From the NCBI RefSeq assembly GCF_000617925.1, contig NZ_BAMT01000004.1:1-64000 (forward strand): DNA of 64,000 bases. Reading direction: 5' to 3'. The notes below the pieces were generated by a model, which had not been told where the DNA came from, did no database searches, and saw nothing but the letters and a program-made list of their open reading frames with translations. Source of the DNA: Methylobacillus glycogenes JCM 2850 (GTDB lineage Bacteria > Pseudomonadota > Gammaproteobacteria > Burkholderiales > Methylophilaceae). Below, one piece after another: positions 1 through 10,229 of the stretch. The translations under genes were made by a program, and so were the position numbers. How positions within the stretch are numbered: position 1 is the first letter of the stretch; the number at the start of each line of letters is the position of its first letter.

Positions 1-630
1 TTTTACGTCCCTGTGTTGCCTTGGCAGTCTCAGGTCGAGCTGCGCAGGCCGAGGATTTTCTACAACCCGGTACGCGCCAGCAACTGGCCGCCTATGCCTT
101 ATACGGCACCTCCACCATGCTGGTGTTTACCTTGGGCTTTGGCGTATATGGCTTTACCTTAAACCCCGAAAGTGGCGAGTTTTTGCTCACGCACGCCAAT
201 ATGCGTATTGCCGCAGATACCAGTGAGTTTGCCATCAATATGTCCAACCAGCGTTACTGGCAGCCGCCAGTGCAGCGCTATATCAAGGATTGTCTGGCTG
301 GTAGCACTGGGCCGCGCGGCAAGGATTTCAATATGCGTTGGGTGGCGACCATGGTGGCCGAGGTGCATAGATTGCTGGTGCGCGGCGGGGTGTTTCTCTA
401 CTCTGGATAGCCGCAGTGTGGGCAAGGGCGGGCGCTTACGCTTGCTATATGAGGGCAATCCCATGTCCTGGCTGGTGGAGCAGGCGGGCGGGCAGGGTAG
501 CACTGGGCACAGGCGTATTCTGGAAGTAGAGCCGACCAGCCTGCATCAGCGCGTTGCCGTGGTGCTGGGAGCCAGCAGCGAAGTTGGGCTGGTGCGGGAG
601 TATTACTCGTTTACCGACCCAACAGCCTAG
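1..630 (+). CDS. fbp: Fructose-1,6-bisphosphatase class I, 3' part, one frame break
   Basis: Removes the 1-phosphate from fructose 1,6-bisphosphate in gluconeogenesis and hexose phosphate recycling; cytoplasmic. The start lies outside the window. The visible part carries the class I C-terminal signatures: [19 protein letters not shown], and after the break [20 protein letters not shown], a substrate-binding and dimer region. The frame breaks near 396, where LY is followed by an early stop. Continuation in another frame ([10 protein letters not shown]) runs to the TAG at 628-630. Restoring CC would give the usual LYPLD. I read this as a sequence error, not a pseudogene. Family identity is clear from both halves. 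Confidence 0.9.
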
Positions 631-689
631 ACAAGACTAAGATGCGCGAGCATGCACCGCGCAATCTGCTACTAGCTTGCAGGCTGAAT

Positions 690-2149
690 TTACTCATCAT
701 CTGCTTCATTGCTATTGCTTGCCTCATCAGCTTTTGCCGCTTGGCTGGCGCGCTTATACAGCGCCAGCACCTGCTCGCGGCGCGTGGCGTGGTCCACCAC
801 AGGCAGCGGGTAGTTGCTACCTATGCCTAGTGCTTGCTGACGTTGCTCAGACATTTTCCAGGGCGCATGGATTTCCTTGTTGTCGCATTGCGACAACTCA
901 GGCACATATTTGCGGATGAATTTGCCTTCGGGGTCGAATTTTTCTGATTGCGTGACCGGGTTGAAAATGCGGAACCAGGGTTGGGCATCACAGCCTGTGG
1001 AGGCTGCCCATTGCCAGCCGCCGTTGTTGGCAGAGAAATCAAAATCTATCAGGTGCTGAGCAAAGTAAGCCTCGCCCCAGCGCCAATCTATCAATAAATC
1101 CTTCACCAAAAAGCTGGCTGCCACCATGCGCAGGCGGTTGTGCATATAGCCAGTCTGGTTGATTTGACGCATGGCCGCATCTACCAGCGGGAAGCCGGTC
1201 TTGCCCTCGCACCAGGCCTGAAAGAGTTTTTTGTCATTGGGAAAAGCCAGGTGATCAAACTCAGGCTTGAAGCTGTGACCCGCGGCAACTTCAGGGTGGT
1301 GATGCAATATCTGGAAATAGAAATCGCGCCAGAACAGCTCATTGAGCCAGGTCTCGGCACCTTGGCCACCCATTTGCCAACCGTTCTGGCGAGATGGCGT
1401 ATGGATACCGTACCAAAGCGCAGATGCACCGAAAGATAAGACGGGCCTTTGCGCCCAGGGAAATCCCTGGCTTGGCGATATTGCGGCATGCGCTCTACAA
1501 AATCTTCAAACAAGGCGCTGCCACCGCTCATGCCGGTAGGCAGCTTGAGCGCTGCCAAATTGCTGCGCTCAAAGCCTAAGTCCTCAAGCTCGGGCATGGG
1601 CTCGGGGTCGCGCTCTGCCAGATTGCGGAAATAGCGATCTACCGGGTAAGGTTTGAGATAAAAATCGTTGAGTGTTCTCAGGCAGGCATTCTTGTATGGT
1701 GTAAACACGCTGAATGCGCTGTTGGATTTGGTGAGGATTTCATCGCACTCGAAGATCACCTGATCCTTGAAGCTGAGGAAATCAATATCATGTTCAGCCA
1801 GGGCTTGGCTGACGGCTGCATCACGCTGATTGGCGGCTGCCTCATAATCGCGGTTGCAGTAAACCGTGTTGACTTCAAGCTCCCTAGCCAGCGCTGGCAC
1901 TAGTTTGCTGGCTTGGCCGTGCCTGACCAGCAAATCGCCACCACGGCATTGCAGCTCGGCCTTGAGCTCGCGCACGCTTTCCCAGATAAACTCCACCCGC
2001 CTGTCCTGACGTTGGGTCAAGGCATCCAGAATGTCGCTATCGAAGACGAAGACGCAATAAACCTCTTCGTTTTGCTTGAGCGCATGATAAAGCGCTGCGT
2101 GATCAAAATCGCGCAGATCGCGGCGGAACCAAACCAGGGCTTTGTTCAT
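690..2149 (-). CDS. phrB: Deoxyribodipyrimidine photolyase (class I CPD), one frame break
   Basis: Light-driven repair of cyclobutane pyrimidine dimers, using FAD and an antenna cofactor. The N-terminal half has the photolyase alpha/beta domain (starts MNKALVWFRRDLRDFDHAAL). The C-terminal half carries the FAD domain: TWLNELFWRDFY, GYMHNRLRMV, and NNGGWQWAASTGCDAQPWFR with the Asn and Trp residues typical of DNA photolyases. The two halves are in different frames with the break near 1385. One restored base gives about 486 aa, the normal length. The ATG at 2149 opens the conserved start. It lies 12 bp downstream of rlmH on the same strand and may be co-transcribed. A cryptochrome is less likely given the intact repair-type C-terminus. 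Confidence 0.93.
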
Positions 2150-2161
2150 GAGTGAGCGCGA

Positions 2162-2629
2162 TTACTCGCGGTGATACGGATGATTATTGATGACACTGAG
2201 CGCGCGATAGAGTTGCTCACTCAGCATCACGCGCACCATGCCGTGCGGCATGGTCAGGCGTGACAAGCTCCACAGCCAGTCGGCTTTTTGCTTGATGCTT
2301 TCGTGCAGGCCATCGGCCCCGCCTATCACCAGGCAGACATCGCGGCCCTGACCCATCCACAGACGCATGCGCTCTGAGAGTTGCAAGGTGGTGACTTCCT
2401 GGCCGCGCTCATCCAGCGCAATCAAGAAATCCCGGCCAGCCAGCTCCAGTATGCGTTTGGCCTCAGCCTCTTGCACAACTTCTGAGTTTTTGCCCGAGGC
2501 GCGTTTGTCAGGCTTGATTTCGACGATGTCCACGCTCATTTCGCGTGGCATGCGCTTGGTGTATTCGTGACAGGCAGCTTGCACCCAATCCGGCATTTTG
2601 TGGCCGACGGAAAGGATGCGCAGCTTCAA
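2162..2629 (-). CDS. rlmH: 23S rRNA (pseudouridine1915-N3)-methyltransferase
   Basis: SPOUT-class enzyme that methylates pseudouridine 1915 in helix 69 of 23S rRNA on the assembled 70S ribosome, using S-adenosylmethionine. The 155-aa length equals that of the E. coli protein. Visible signatures are the N-terminal MKLRILSVGHKMPDWV, the SAM-knot glycine segment VIGGADGLHESIK, and the C-terminal SRLTMPHGMVRVMLSEQLYRA ending in NNHPYHRE. It lies 14 bp downstream of rsfS on the same strand, the widespread rsfS-rlmH pairing, so the two are probably one operon tied to ribosome function. No anomaly seen. Confidence 0.97.
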   Translation of the reverse strand: MKLRILSVGHKMPDWVQAACHEYTKRMPREMSVDIVEIKPDKRASGKNSEVVQEAEAKRILELAGRDFLIALDERGQEVTTLQLSERMRLWMGQGRDVCLVIGGADGLHESIKQKADWLWSLSRLTMPHGMVRVMLSEQLYRALSVINNHPYHRE

Positions 2630-2643
2630 AGCGATGAGTCTTT

Positions 2644-3003
2644 CTAGCCCTTGGCGGCGGATGCGCTACGGCGGTTTTCAGCCTCGCCCCAGAGTTGCTC
2701 CAGGTTGTAGTAGGCGCGGGTGGCAGGCACCATGATGTGGACGACGATATCACCCAGATCGACCAATACCCACTCGCCTTCTTTCTCGCCTTCGGTGCCT
2801 TGCAGAACCGCGCCTTTTTCACGCAGTTTTTCACGCACGTTATCGGCCACCGCCTTGGATTGGCGCGTGGAGTTGGCGCTGGCGACTATCATATAGCTGG
2901 TCATGGACGTGAGCTTGCGCACGTCCATCACGGTGATGTCAAAAGCTTTGATATCTTCCAGCGCGTCTATGACCGCCAGTTTCATTTGTTCTAGATCTAG
3001 CAT
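2644..3003 (-). CDS. rsfS: Ribosomal silencing factor RsfS
   Basis: Binds ribosomal protein uL14 on the large subunit and blocks subunit joining in stationary phase or starvation. This is the RsfS/Iojap/YbeB family. The 119-aa protein shows the family core: ALEDIKAFDITVMDV, then SYMIVASANSTRQSKAVADNV, EGEWVLVDLGDIVVHIMVP and YYNLEQLW. Its ATG overlaps the stop of panD by one base (TAATG), implying translational coupling. rlmH follows after 14 bp. Confidence 0.97.
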   Translation of the reverse strand: MLDLEQMKLAVIDALEDIKAFDITVMDVRKLTSMTSYMIVASANSTRQSKAVADNVREKLREKGAVLQGTEGEKEGEWVLVDLGDIVVHIMVPATRAYYNLEQLWGEAENRRSASAAKG

Positions 3004-3382
3004 TAGGCCGCTTGTACAGGAATTTGCTGGCGTTGATCCTTGATGCGGTTTTGCGCATCAACGTACACCAGCTGGGGTTTAAATTGAGCCAGTTCGGCTT
3101 CGGAGTAATTGGCATAGCTGGCAATGATCAAAAGATCGCCAGGGCTGGCCTTGCGTGCCGCAGCGCCGTTAACCGAAATGGTGCCCGAGTTGCGTTGAGC
3201 GCGAATGGCGTACGTAGTGAAACGTTCACCGTTATTCACGTTGTAGATGTCAATCTGCTGATATTCTTTGATGTCCGCTGCCTCAAGCAGGTTCTCATCA
3301 ATGGCACAGGAGCCTCGTAGTCCAGCTCCGAATGCGTGACGCGCACCCGATGCAGCTTGGATTTGAGCATGGTTCTTTGCAT
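3003..3382 (-). CDS. panD: Aspartate 1-decarboxylase, one frame break at the cleavage site
   Basis: Pyruvoyl enzyme that makes beta-alanine from aspartate for pantothenate. The true start is the ATG at 3382 ([15 protein letters not shown]), which is open to HSELDYE. There the frame breaks near 3313. Adding one G restores [13 protein letters not shown], whose Gly-Ser pair is the self-cleavage site that creates the pyruvoyl group. The repaired length is 126 aa, the same as E. coli. A longer upstream reading in the other frame gives a non-homologous N-terminus and is rejected. The stop overlaps the rsfS start. panB and panC are encoded separately at 10.2-12.0 kb. Confidence 0.93.
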
Positions 3383-3473
3383 GGCCAACCAATGTGGAAA
3401 AAATAAGACCCGCCATTATAGTGGAAACAACACGCTGAATAAATGAAGATTTATTGCTGAGGAGGATTTGAAA

Positions 3474-5209
3474 ATGCAGAGGGAGGAAAGAAGCTGGATG
3501 ATTGCCTGGGCCGCAGGGCAGGGGGCAGGCCTGTGGCTATTGCATGAGTGGTTGCTGAGTTTGAGCAAGCAGGGTGAGTATTTCTGGTTGATCTGGCCTT
3601 TGTATATGGCCGTGCTGCTGCTACCGCTAAGTATGATGCTGCTATCTGCCTATAGGCAGCAAAAGCGCTTATGGCCTATGGTCACAGCGTATGTCGTGCT
3701 GATTGCGGGGCTTGCTTCCTACCTCGGGTATCAAGCCTGGACGCCTGCTCTTGATACTTTTCAGTATGCACAGTCAGGCGTGTGTCTCGCGTTGGTGGGC
3801 TTTGGTAGTTGGTTTGTCTTGCTGCCGTTTGCTGAGCATAGGTTGCTGCGCCAGCGCTGGGCGGATGATTACGCATTATTGTTTGCCGCGGCATGGCGCA
3901 ACAGCATCAAGCTGGCGCTGGCTGGCGGCTTTACCGGACTGCTTTGGCTATTGTTATTGCTGTTTGCCAACTTGCTCAAAGTGCTGGGAGTTACTTACCT
4001 CCTGGATTTATTGGGCAAACCCATCTTTTTCTATCCGGTGACCGCAGTCACGTTTGGCATAGGCCTTTCGCTGTATGCCGCCAAGGAAGAAGTGCTGGTA
4101 GGGTTTTACAGGGCGGGGCTAAATATTGCTGGCTGGTTACTGCCTGTGGTGAGCCTGATCCTGTTAGCTTTTCTGCTGGTATTGCCAGTGCAAGGCTTGG
4201 ATAAATTATGGGACACAGGCTATGCCAGCAGCCTGATGCTATCACTGCTTGGGCTCACGGTTTTTCTATTCAATGCCGCTTGGCAGGATGCTTCCGGTCA
4301 GCAACGCTTCCCGCCCTGGTTGCTGCGCTTTATCGGATTGGGTCTGTTGACCATGCCTGTCTATATAGGGCTTTGCGTCTATGCATTGGGGCTGCGGGTT
4401 GCGCAATATGGCTGGACTACAGAGCGAGTGTTTGCAGCTCTCGTGATCCTGGTCATGGCGATGTATGCCCTGGGCTATGCTGCTGTGGTGCTGCGGCGTG
4501 AAAAGCTATGGATGAATTCGGTAAGCAAGGTCAATATCGCCACGGCTTTGCTGACAGTGCTGCTGGGCATACTCACGTGTAGCCCACTGCTTGACCCTAC
4601 AAGAATTGCCGTACATAGCCAGCTTGCCCGCTTGTTGCAGCAAAAGGTCAAGGTGCGTGATTTTGATTTTGAGTATTTGCGCTTTCAGGCCGGCCGCTAC
4701 GGCGATGCGGCACTGACTAGGTTGGAACAGGAGCAAACGCATCCTGATGCCGTCGAGTTAAGACGTAAAGCCAAGCTGGCGCATGCGCTGACACAGCGCC
4801 AATATAAGCCCGAGGCAGTGAAGCTAGGGGCTGAGGAGTTGCGCCAGTTGTTCAAGATTTATCCTCAGCAGGCGCAATTGCCGCAGGCATTTGTTGATGC
4901 CTTGAGCATATCTTTGGAAGACAACAAGGTATTTTTGGGATGTGAGAAAAAGCGGCCATGTGCTGTGTTGCTGCTGGACCTGAACGCTGACGGCGTAGAG
5001 GAACTGGTGTTGCTCGATGGCTTCCGCAGCATGGTCTATGGTCTTGAGGGGGGCAATGGAAAAAAGTGGGTACGTTGCTCGGTGAAACCTACAAGCTCAA
5101 TGAAAAGTCAGTTGAGGATGCACTGACAACCGGCAATTTTTCCAGTAAACCTACTCACTGGCAGGATTTACAGATAGGCGATATGCAATTCAAGGTGCAG
5201 GAGGAGTGA
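3474..5209 (+). CDS. DUF4153-type polytopic membrane protein, one frame break
   Basis: Likely inner-membrane protein of unknown function. The first ~370 residues contain about ten hydrophobic segments, resembling the DUF4153 family. The remaining ~200 residues are soluble and probably periplasmic, with a late segment ([17 protein letters not shown]) that looks like an FG-GAP or calcium-loop repeat. The ATG at 3474 has a GGAGG eight bases upstream, better placed than the TTG at 3468. The frame breaks near 5075. One restored G leads into [20 protein letters not shown] and the TGA at 5207-5209, giving 578 aa. It is the only rightward gene between leftward panD and the TonB receptor, and a terminator follows. 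Confidence 0.72.
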
Positions 5210-5256
5210 GGGGCCTGAGCCCCCATCTACTGGTGCGCATTGATATGTTGCGGCAA

Positions 5257-5290
5257 TAAAAAAACAGGCGCCCTTGGGCGCCCGTTTTTA
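5257..5290. terminator. Bidirectional intrinsic terminator
   Basis: A seven-base GC stem (GGCGCCC / GGGCGCC) with a two-base apex is flanked by an A-run on the left and a T-run on the right. It can therefore stop transcription from both sides. It separates the convergent DUF4153 gene and the TonB receptor gene. Confidence 0.85.
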
Positions 5291-5306
5291 TCAGTGGCAC
5301 TTTACA

Positions 5307-7744
5307 TTACCACTGATACTTCACAGTGGCATAAATCGAGCGTCTGTCGCCATAGTAGCAACCCGCATTCGAGATGCAGGTGGCGACATATTTCTTGTCT
5401 GCCAGGTTGGCGGCATTCACTTGCAGGCTGAAACCCTTGAGGCTGGGGTTGGCCTTGGCCAGGTTGTAATGCAATGCTGCATCCAGCAGGGTGACATCAT
5501 CATTTCTGAAGGCATTGAGATTTTCGCCATAGGATGAGCCAAGGTAGCGCACGCCTAACCCTATGCCCAGGCCATCCAGCAGCCCTGCGCTGGAAACATG
5601 GTGCAGCCAGGTGGAAGCCTGGTGTCGTGGAACAAAAGCCAGCTGGTTGCCAAGCTGCGCCGCGATGCCAGTCTTGGTGATTTCACTATCGGTATAGGCA
5701 TAGGAGGCCAGGGCTTCAAAGCCATAACCCAGCTTGGCCTTGCCTTCCAGTTCTGCCCCTTTGACTTCCACTTCCCCGGTCTGTACGCGGCTGCCATTCG
5801 GCGCTGTGGTGATGACATTGCGCTGGGCAAGGTGGTAAACCGAGAAGCCCAGTGATGCGTCCATGCCTAGGGCTGGTACTTTACCCCGGCTTCGCTTTGC
5901 CTGCCCTTGGTGGCATCAAATGGGCTGCCAGTGCCATCAACGCCCGTGCTGGGCTGGAAGGAGCTGGCAAAGGCGATATATGGCGTTAATTGTTGGGCAA
6001 AGGTGTAGCTTAGGCCGATATTGCCAGTGAGGGCATCGTCAGCGTTGGTGATGCGGCGTGTTGCCCCGGTGCTGGCGGTAAGGGTTTCATTGGTTTTGCT
6101 GGCCTGGTCATGACGTGCGCCCAGTTGCAGGGTCCAGTTATCCCACTTGATCTGGTCTTGCGCATAAAAACCTAGTTGTCGTTGGCTGGAGTCTATCTTG
6201 GTGCCCAGGGGTGGTTCTACCAGCGTTGTCAGGAATGGGTTGGAGGCAAAGGCGTTGTAGTTGTAGAGATTGATGTAATTGAGGTTGGATTCACGATAGG
6301 TAGCCGACTCATGGGTGTAATCCACACCCAGCAGGATGCGGTGTTGCAGCGGCCCGGTGCTGAACTGGCCTTCAACCTGGTTATCAATCGTGAACATATT
6401 GGAGTCTTCCGGGAAGGCCCAGGCGTAGCGCACCAGGTTGGTGGGCAGGCAGGCATCCGTAGCCAGGCAAGCCCCCTGCACGCGGCGCGAATCTGCATCA
6501 ACTCTGCCGTATCTCAGGTTCTGGCGGAATGTCCATTGCTCATTGAAGGCATGGCTGAACATATAGCCCGCAAACCATTGCTCGTTGACGTAGCGATCAT
6601 AGTGTTTTTCACCAATAAAGGTATCGGTGGGCAAGCGGCCCAGGTTGCCATAGGAATAGAGCGTACCCTTGGCAGGCAGGGCAGTGGCCGCGCCACCACG
6701 GGAATCGATTTTTTGGTAGTGCGCCAGCAGGGTCAGGCTGGTGTTGTTGTCGGGCTTGAAGGTCAGGCTAGGAGAAATCACGACCTTGTCATCTTCCACA
6801 TAGCGGGTTTGCGTATCGGCTTCACGTGCCAGAGCCACCAGGCGGTAAAGCACACGGCCTTCATCATCCACTGGCCCGGAGATATCAAATGCACCCTGCT
6901 TGCGGCCATGGCTACCAGTCTGTAATTGCACTTCCCCGCGCTTGTGGTCGGTAGGCAGTTTGCTGCTCAGCGCCAGCATGCCGCCAGGGGAGGATTGACC
7001 ATAGAGGCTGGAGGCTGGGCCTTTAAGTATTTCCACGCGTTCCAGCAGGTAAGGGTCTATCTTGGCTTGTGAGTAGCCATTGGCCCCAAACGGCAAGCGC
7101 AAGCCATCGAGGTAACGGGTAGGAGGGCTGAAGCCGCGCACTGTCATCCAGTCATAGCGCGAGTCAGTATTGGCGTATTGCAGCACTACGCCTGGGGTAT
7201 AGCGCAGGGCTTCGGTGATGGTTTGCACACCTAGATCGTCCATCTGGGCGCGGGTGACCACATTAATGCTGCGCGGAGTTTCTAGCAGGATGGTGCTGGA
7301 TTTGGTGCCAGTAAAGCTGCGCTTGGCGCTGTAGCTATTCCTGCCATCAAAGGCCAGGTTTTGCTCGCGGGTATCCAGCTTGCCTAATACATGGACTTCT
7401 TCCAGTACATTATTTTGGCTTGAGGCTTGCGCGCGCAGGGTGAAGGTATTGTCCCCCTGAGAAGTTACTTCCAGGCCTGAGCCTTGCAGCAGTTTTTGCA
7501 GGGCTTCGCGCGCCGAGTATTCGCCTTTGAGTGCGGGCGCATGCTTACCCGTGGTGAGGCTGCTGGCAAAAATGATCTGCACCCCGGTTTGCTGGGCCAG
7601 ATGGTTGATGGATTTATCCAGGGCCTCTGCTGGTAAGTCCAGCTTGACCTTGGGATCGGCAGCATAAGCCGTAAAGGCCAGCAGCATGGAGAGGGTAATA
7701 GCGCCTAGCTTGAAAGGCCGTTTGCGCGGTGATGGTGAGTGCAT
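5307..7744 (-). CDS. TonB-dependent siderophore receptor with signalling domain, one frame break
   Basis: Outer-membrane ferric-siderophore transporter of the FpvA/FecA transducer type. After a signal peptide ending near AYAA (residues 1-29) comes an STN domain (about 33-105: LDLPAEALDKSINHLAQQTG), which signals to FecR. It is followed by the plug (TPRSINVVTRAQMDDLGVQT, VEILKGPASSLYGQSSPGG) and the barrel. The frame breaks near 5865. Restoring a C in a C-run joins VKYQP to LGMDASLGFSVY. The repaired 812-aa protein ends YATVKYQW, with the terminal aromatic expected for barrel assembly. fecR- and fecI-like genes lie directly upstream. The cognate siderophore cannot be told from sequence. Confidence 0.93.
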
Positions 7745-7842
7745 GAATGTTCCCTGATAACGATGAATTGAAAGAGCTTCAGGGAGTAAGCCGTTTGGAC
7801 TGGTGTTTACCCCAACCTGGGAATGAGAATTTTTTTCATGTG

Positions 7843-8694
7843 CTATCTGGAGCTGATCAGCAGGCTGCCATCTGGCTGTGGTTCCAGGCGTACCGGGAGG
7901 ATGTCGGGAAGTAATTGCAGCAGCTTGTCAGTATTGTCTATGGCAAACGTGCCGGATAGTTTGAGTTGTGCCGTTTTGCCTTGCAGTTGGATAGGCGCAG
8001 TGCGATAACGCTGGATTTCGGCAATCACCTGCTGCAGCGGGGTTTGTGCGAATACCAGCTTGCCATTCATCCAGCTCATGCTGATGCTGGGGTCTATAGC
8101 TACTGGTGCGTGCATATGCCCATCGCCGTCTATCTTCACCTGCTGGCTTGCCGTCAGGGTGGTGCCATTCAAGCCATCTGCAGCTTTGCTGGTGACACGC
8201 ACAGTGCCCTCTGCCACGCTGACAGTGACTTGTTTATGTGCTTGTTGGTCTTCATGGTAGACCTCGAAGCGGGTGCCTAACACTCGGGTTTCGCTATTGG
8301 CAGCGATCACCAAAAATGGCCGGAAATTGGCCTTGGCCACATGGAACATGGCCTGGCCCTGTGGCAGGTTCACGCGGCGTGAACGTAGATGCCAGCTCAC
8401 TTCGAGACGGGTATTGGTGTTAAGCGTGAGCTCGCTGCCATCGGCTAGCTGTATAAACTGGCGCTGGCCTATCGCGGTAGCGTATTGCTCGCTGCGGTAG
8501 GCTGGGTCTAGCCAGACCAGCCCCGCCGCCAGCAGCGCCAGCACCAGGGTGATGCTGGCAGGGGTTTTCTTTTTGCGCGGTGGCTGCACCTGCGGCAATG
8601 GAAACAGTTCTTTCAGGGTTTCCCGGTGCTGCGCAATAACGGCTTCCGTGTCATGGGAAGGTGGCGGAGTATGCGGCTGTGGCGATTTCATCAT
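7843..8694 (-). CDS. fecR: FecR-family anti-sigma / sigma-regulator protein
   Basis: Inner-membrane protein that relays occupancy of the outer-membrane receptor to the ECF sigma factor. The 283-aa reading from the ATG at 8694 has a short proline-rich cytoplasmic N-terminus, one membrane helix (about residues 48-64, SITLVLALLAAGLVWL) and a periplasmic FecR domain (QFIQLADGSELTLNTNTRLEV; VLGTRFEVY). A C-terminal STN-like segment (LQQVIAEIQRYR, ending LPVRLEPQPDGSLLI) is where the receptor domain would pair. A longer upstream reading overlaps the sigma gene and has no family match, so it is rejected. The cytoplasmic part lacks a clear full-length anti-sigma domain. Confidence 0.92.
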   Translation of the reverse strand: MMKSPQPHTPPPSHDTEAVIAQHRETLKELFPLPQVQPPRKKKTPASITLVLALLAAGLVWLDPAYRSEQYATAIGQRQFIQLADGSELTLNTNTRLEVSWHLRSRRVNLPQGQAMFHVAKANFRPFLVIAANSETRVLGTRFEVYHEDQQAHKQVTVSVAEGTVRVTSKAADGLNGTTLTASQQVKIDGDGHMHAPVAIDPSISMSWMNGKLVFAQTPLQQVIAEIQRYRTAPIQLQGKTAQLKLSGTFAIDNTDKLLQLLPDILPVRLEPQPDGSLLISSR

Positions 8695-8719
8695 GCTGGG
8701 TATTCTGCTTAATCCGGGC

Positions 8720-9232
8720 TTATTCCCGGCCAAGAAACTGCCTGCATGCGGCAAGCCCCAGGCGAGTGTGGCGCTCGACCATTTTGACGGATATCCCCAG
8801 TTGCTGGGCCACATCAGCCTGCGACATGTCGTGAATCTTGTGCATGATGAATACCTGCTTGCAGCGTAAGGGCAGGCGGTCTACGGCCTGGGAAAGTTGG
8901 GCAATTTCACGCTGGGCTTGCAGTGCGCGCGCTGGGTCTGTGATTTCCGCCACCGTTTCTGGCAGCTCGGCCATGGATTCCATCAGCCGATTGCGCACCG
9001 CCTCTGCCCTACACTCGTTGACCGCCATATTGTGTGAAACACGTTTTAGGAAAGCTATAGGCTGCCTGGCTTCTGGCAAGCTGGGTTTTTCCATCAGGTG
9101 TACACACATATCGTGCACGATTTCGCGCGCAAAACCTTTATCGCCAAAGCGGCGGCGGATGTAATCCACCAGCTCGTCGTAATGACGCGTCAGCGAGGTG
9201 ATGAGGTTGGTGGCGGGAGAGTTGTGCAGCAC
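8720..9232 (-). CDS. fecI: ECF sigma factor, FecI type
   Basis: Alternative sigma factor of the iron-starvation (FecI/PvdS) group, expected to transcribe the adjacent TonB receptor gene. The 170-aa protein has region 2 (YDELVDYIRRRFGDKGFAREIV, IAFLKRVSHNMAVNECRAEAV) and region 4 (AVDRLPLRCKQVFIMHKI, then the helix-turn-helix MSQADVAQQLGISVKMVERH). FecR follows after 25 bp, and the receptor after a further 98 bp. No clear Fur box was found in the 55 bp upstream. Confidence 0.93.
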   Translation of the reverse strand: MLHNSPATNLITSLTRHYDELVDYIRRRFGDKGFAREIVHDMCVHLMEKPSLPEARQPIAFLKRVSHNMAVNECRAEAVRNRLMESMAELPETVAEITDPARALQAQREIAQLSQAVDRLPLRCKQVFIMHKIHDMSQADVAQQLGISVKMVERHTRLGLAACRQFLGRE

Positions 9233-9287
9233 GCGGAATACTTGGGCCGTGAAACTTGGATGCCGCCATTATAAATGGTAATGCTTC

Positions 9288-10058
9288 TTAATTGTGAGTG
9301 GCGACGGTCATCACCTGCGGGCAAGCATGATCCTGAATGATTTCCATGGAAGGATGTGGGAAAGGCCCGGTCTGCTGGCTGGCCAGCAAGGCAAAATCAC
9401 CGCCCGGCAAAGTGGCCAGCCCCAAGCCAAACGATGCTATCTGCTGTTGCGCCGGGCCCTGGGCCAATTCCCTGAATGGATTATCGTGCTGCAACTCATG
9501 CAGGCTGATACGTTTGGCCCAGACCACTTGCTGCTGCAAGGCATTGCGCAGAGGTCGCCATTGCGGCGTCAGTATAGGGGCCAGGCCATCCAGTTCGGTG
9601 CGTATCTCCGGCTTGAGGCAGGAGATATGGATATGCAGCTGGTTTTGCGTGCGCGCGCGCTGGGCATTGATGGTGAGGCTGACTATGTCATCAGGCACGG
9701 GCTTGCCAGCCTTACGTGACATCCAGATTCTTTCTTGCCAGGCGTGTGCCAATAAGGCTTGCCCGGTGTGGGTTTGCAGCACCGGGGATTCAATGCCGCT
9801 GATTTTGCTGGTGGGAATCAGCAGGTATTGCAAAGGGCCGTTTCTGTCCTTGTAGATGGCATAAGCCTGGGCTATGTCCACCTTGGCGCAAGGGGCGGGT
9901 GATTGCTGCTGTTCCTGATGCGGCAGGCACTGGCCATCGACAATTTGCAGCAAGGCATCTGGATTGTAGCTGGCACCGGATTTGGCAAAGCAAGCGGCAA
10001 TGGTCAGGCTGAGCAGGATGACCAGGGTATACGGTAGCAGGCGATGGAATGCGGTCAT
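9288..10058 (-). CDS. cdh: CDP-diacylglycerol pyrophosphatase
   Basis: Hydrolyses CDP-diacylglycerol to phosphatidate and CMP, or acts as a CDP-alcohol phosphotransferase. The mature protein probably faces the periplasm. Evidence is the family order CLPHQEQQQSPAPCAKVD, KDRNGPLQYLLIPTSKISGIESP, VSLTINAQRARTQNQLHIHI with the HIT-like His-x-His motif at about 142-144, SCLKP, and a C-terminal EIIQDH. The N-terminus is a hydrophobic signal that could end in a lipobox (IAAC at residue 23). At 256 aa the length matches the family. It sits upstream of fecI on the same strand, but the 55-bp gap and unrelated role make co-regulation uncertain. Confidence 0.9.
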   Translation of the reverse strand: MTAFHRLLPYTLVILLSLTIAACFAKSGASYNPDALLQIVDGQCLPHQEQQQSPAPCAKVDIAQAYAIYKDRNGPLQYLLIPTSKISGIESPVLQTHTGQALLAHAWQERIWMSRKAGKPVPDDIVSLTINAQRARTQNQLHIHISCLKPEIRTELDGLAPILTPQWRPLRNALQQQVVWAKRISLHELQHDNPFRELAQGPAQQQIASFGLGLATLPGGDFALLASQQTGPFPHPSMEIIQDHACPQVMTVATHN

Positions 10059-10229
10059 GGCAAGGTGCTTTAGGCGATGGGCTTAAAACAAGAAACATCT
10101 AATGCGCTGACTATATGATCACAGCATGACGCTGACGTGACAGTACTATCATGCCATATCCCTTTGGCGGATGAATAGGCAAGGCCTCAGGCTTAGGCAC
10201 GCCTGTGGCGATTCCCTACGCGACAAGTC

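Noticed and set aside
6176-6925. 249-codon rightward open frame
   Set aside because: Lies wholly antisense to the TonB receptor gene, has no family-like motifs, and its composition mirrors the real coding frame.
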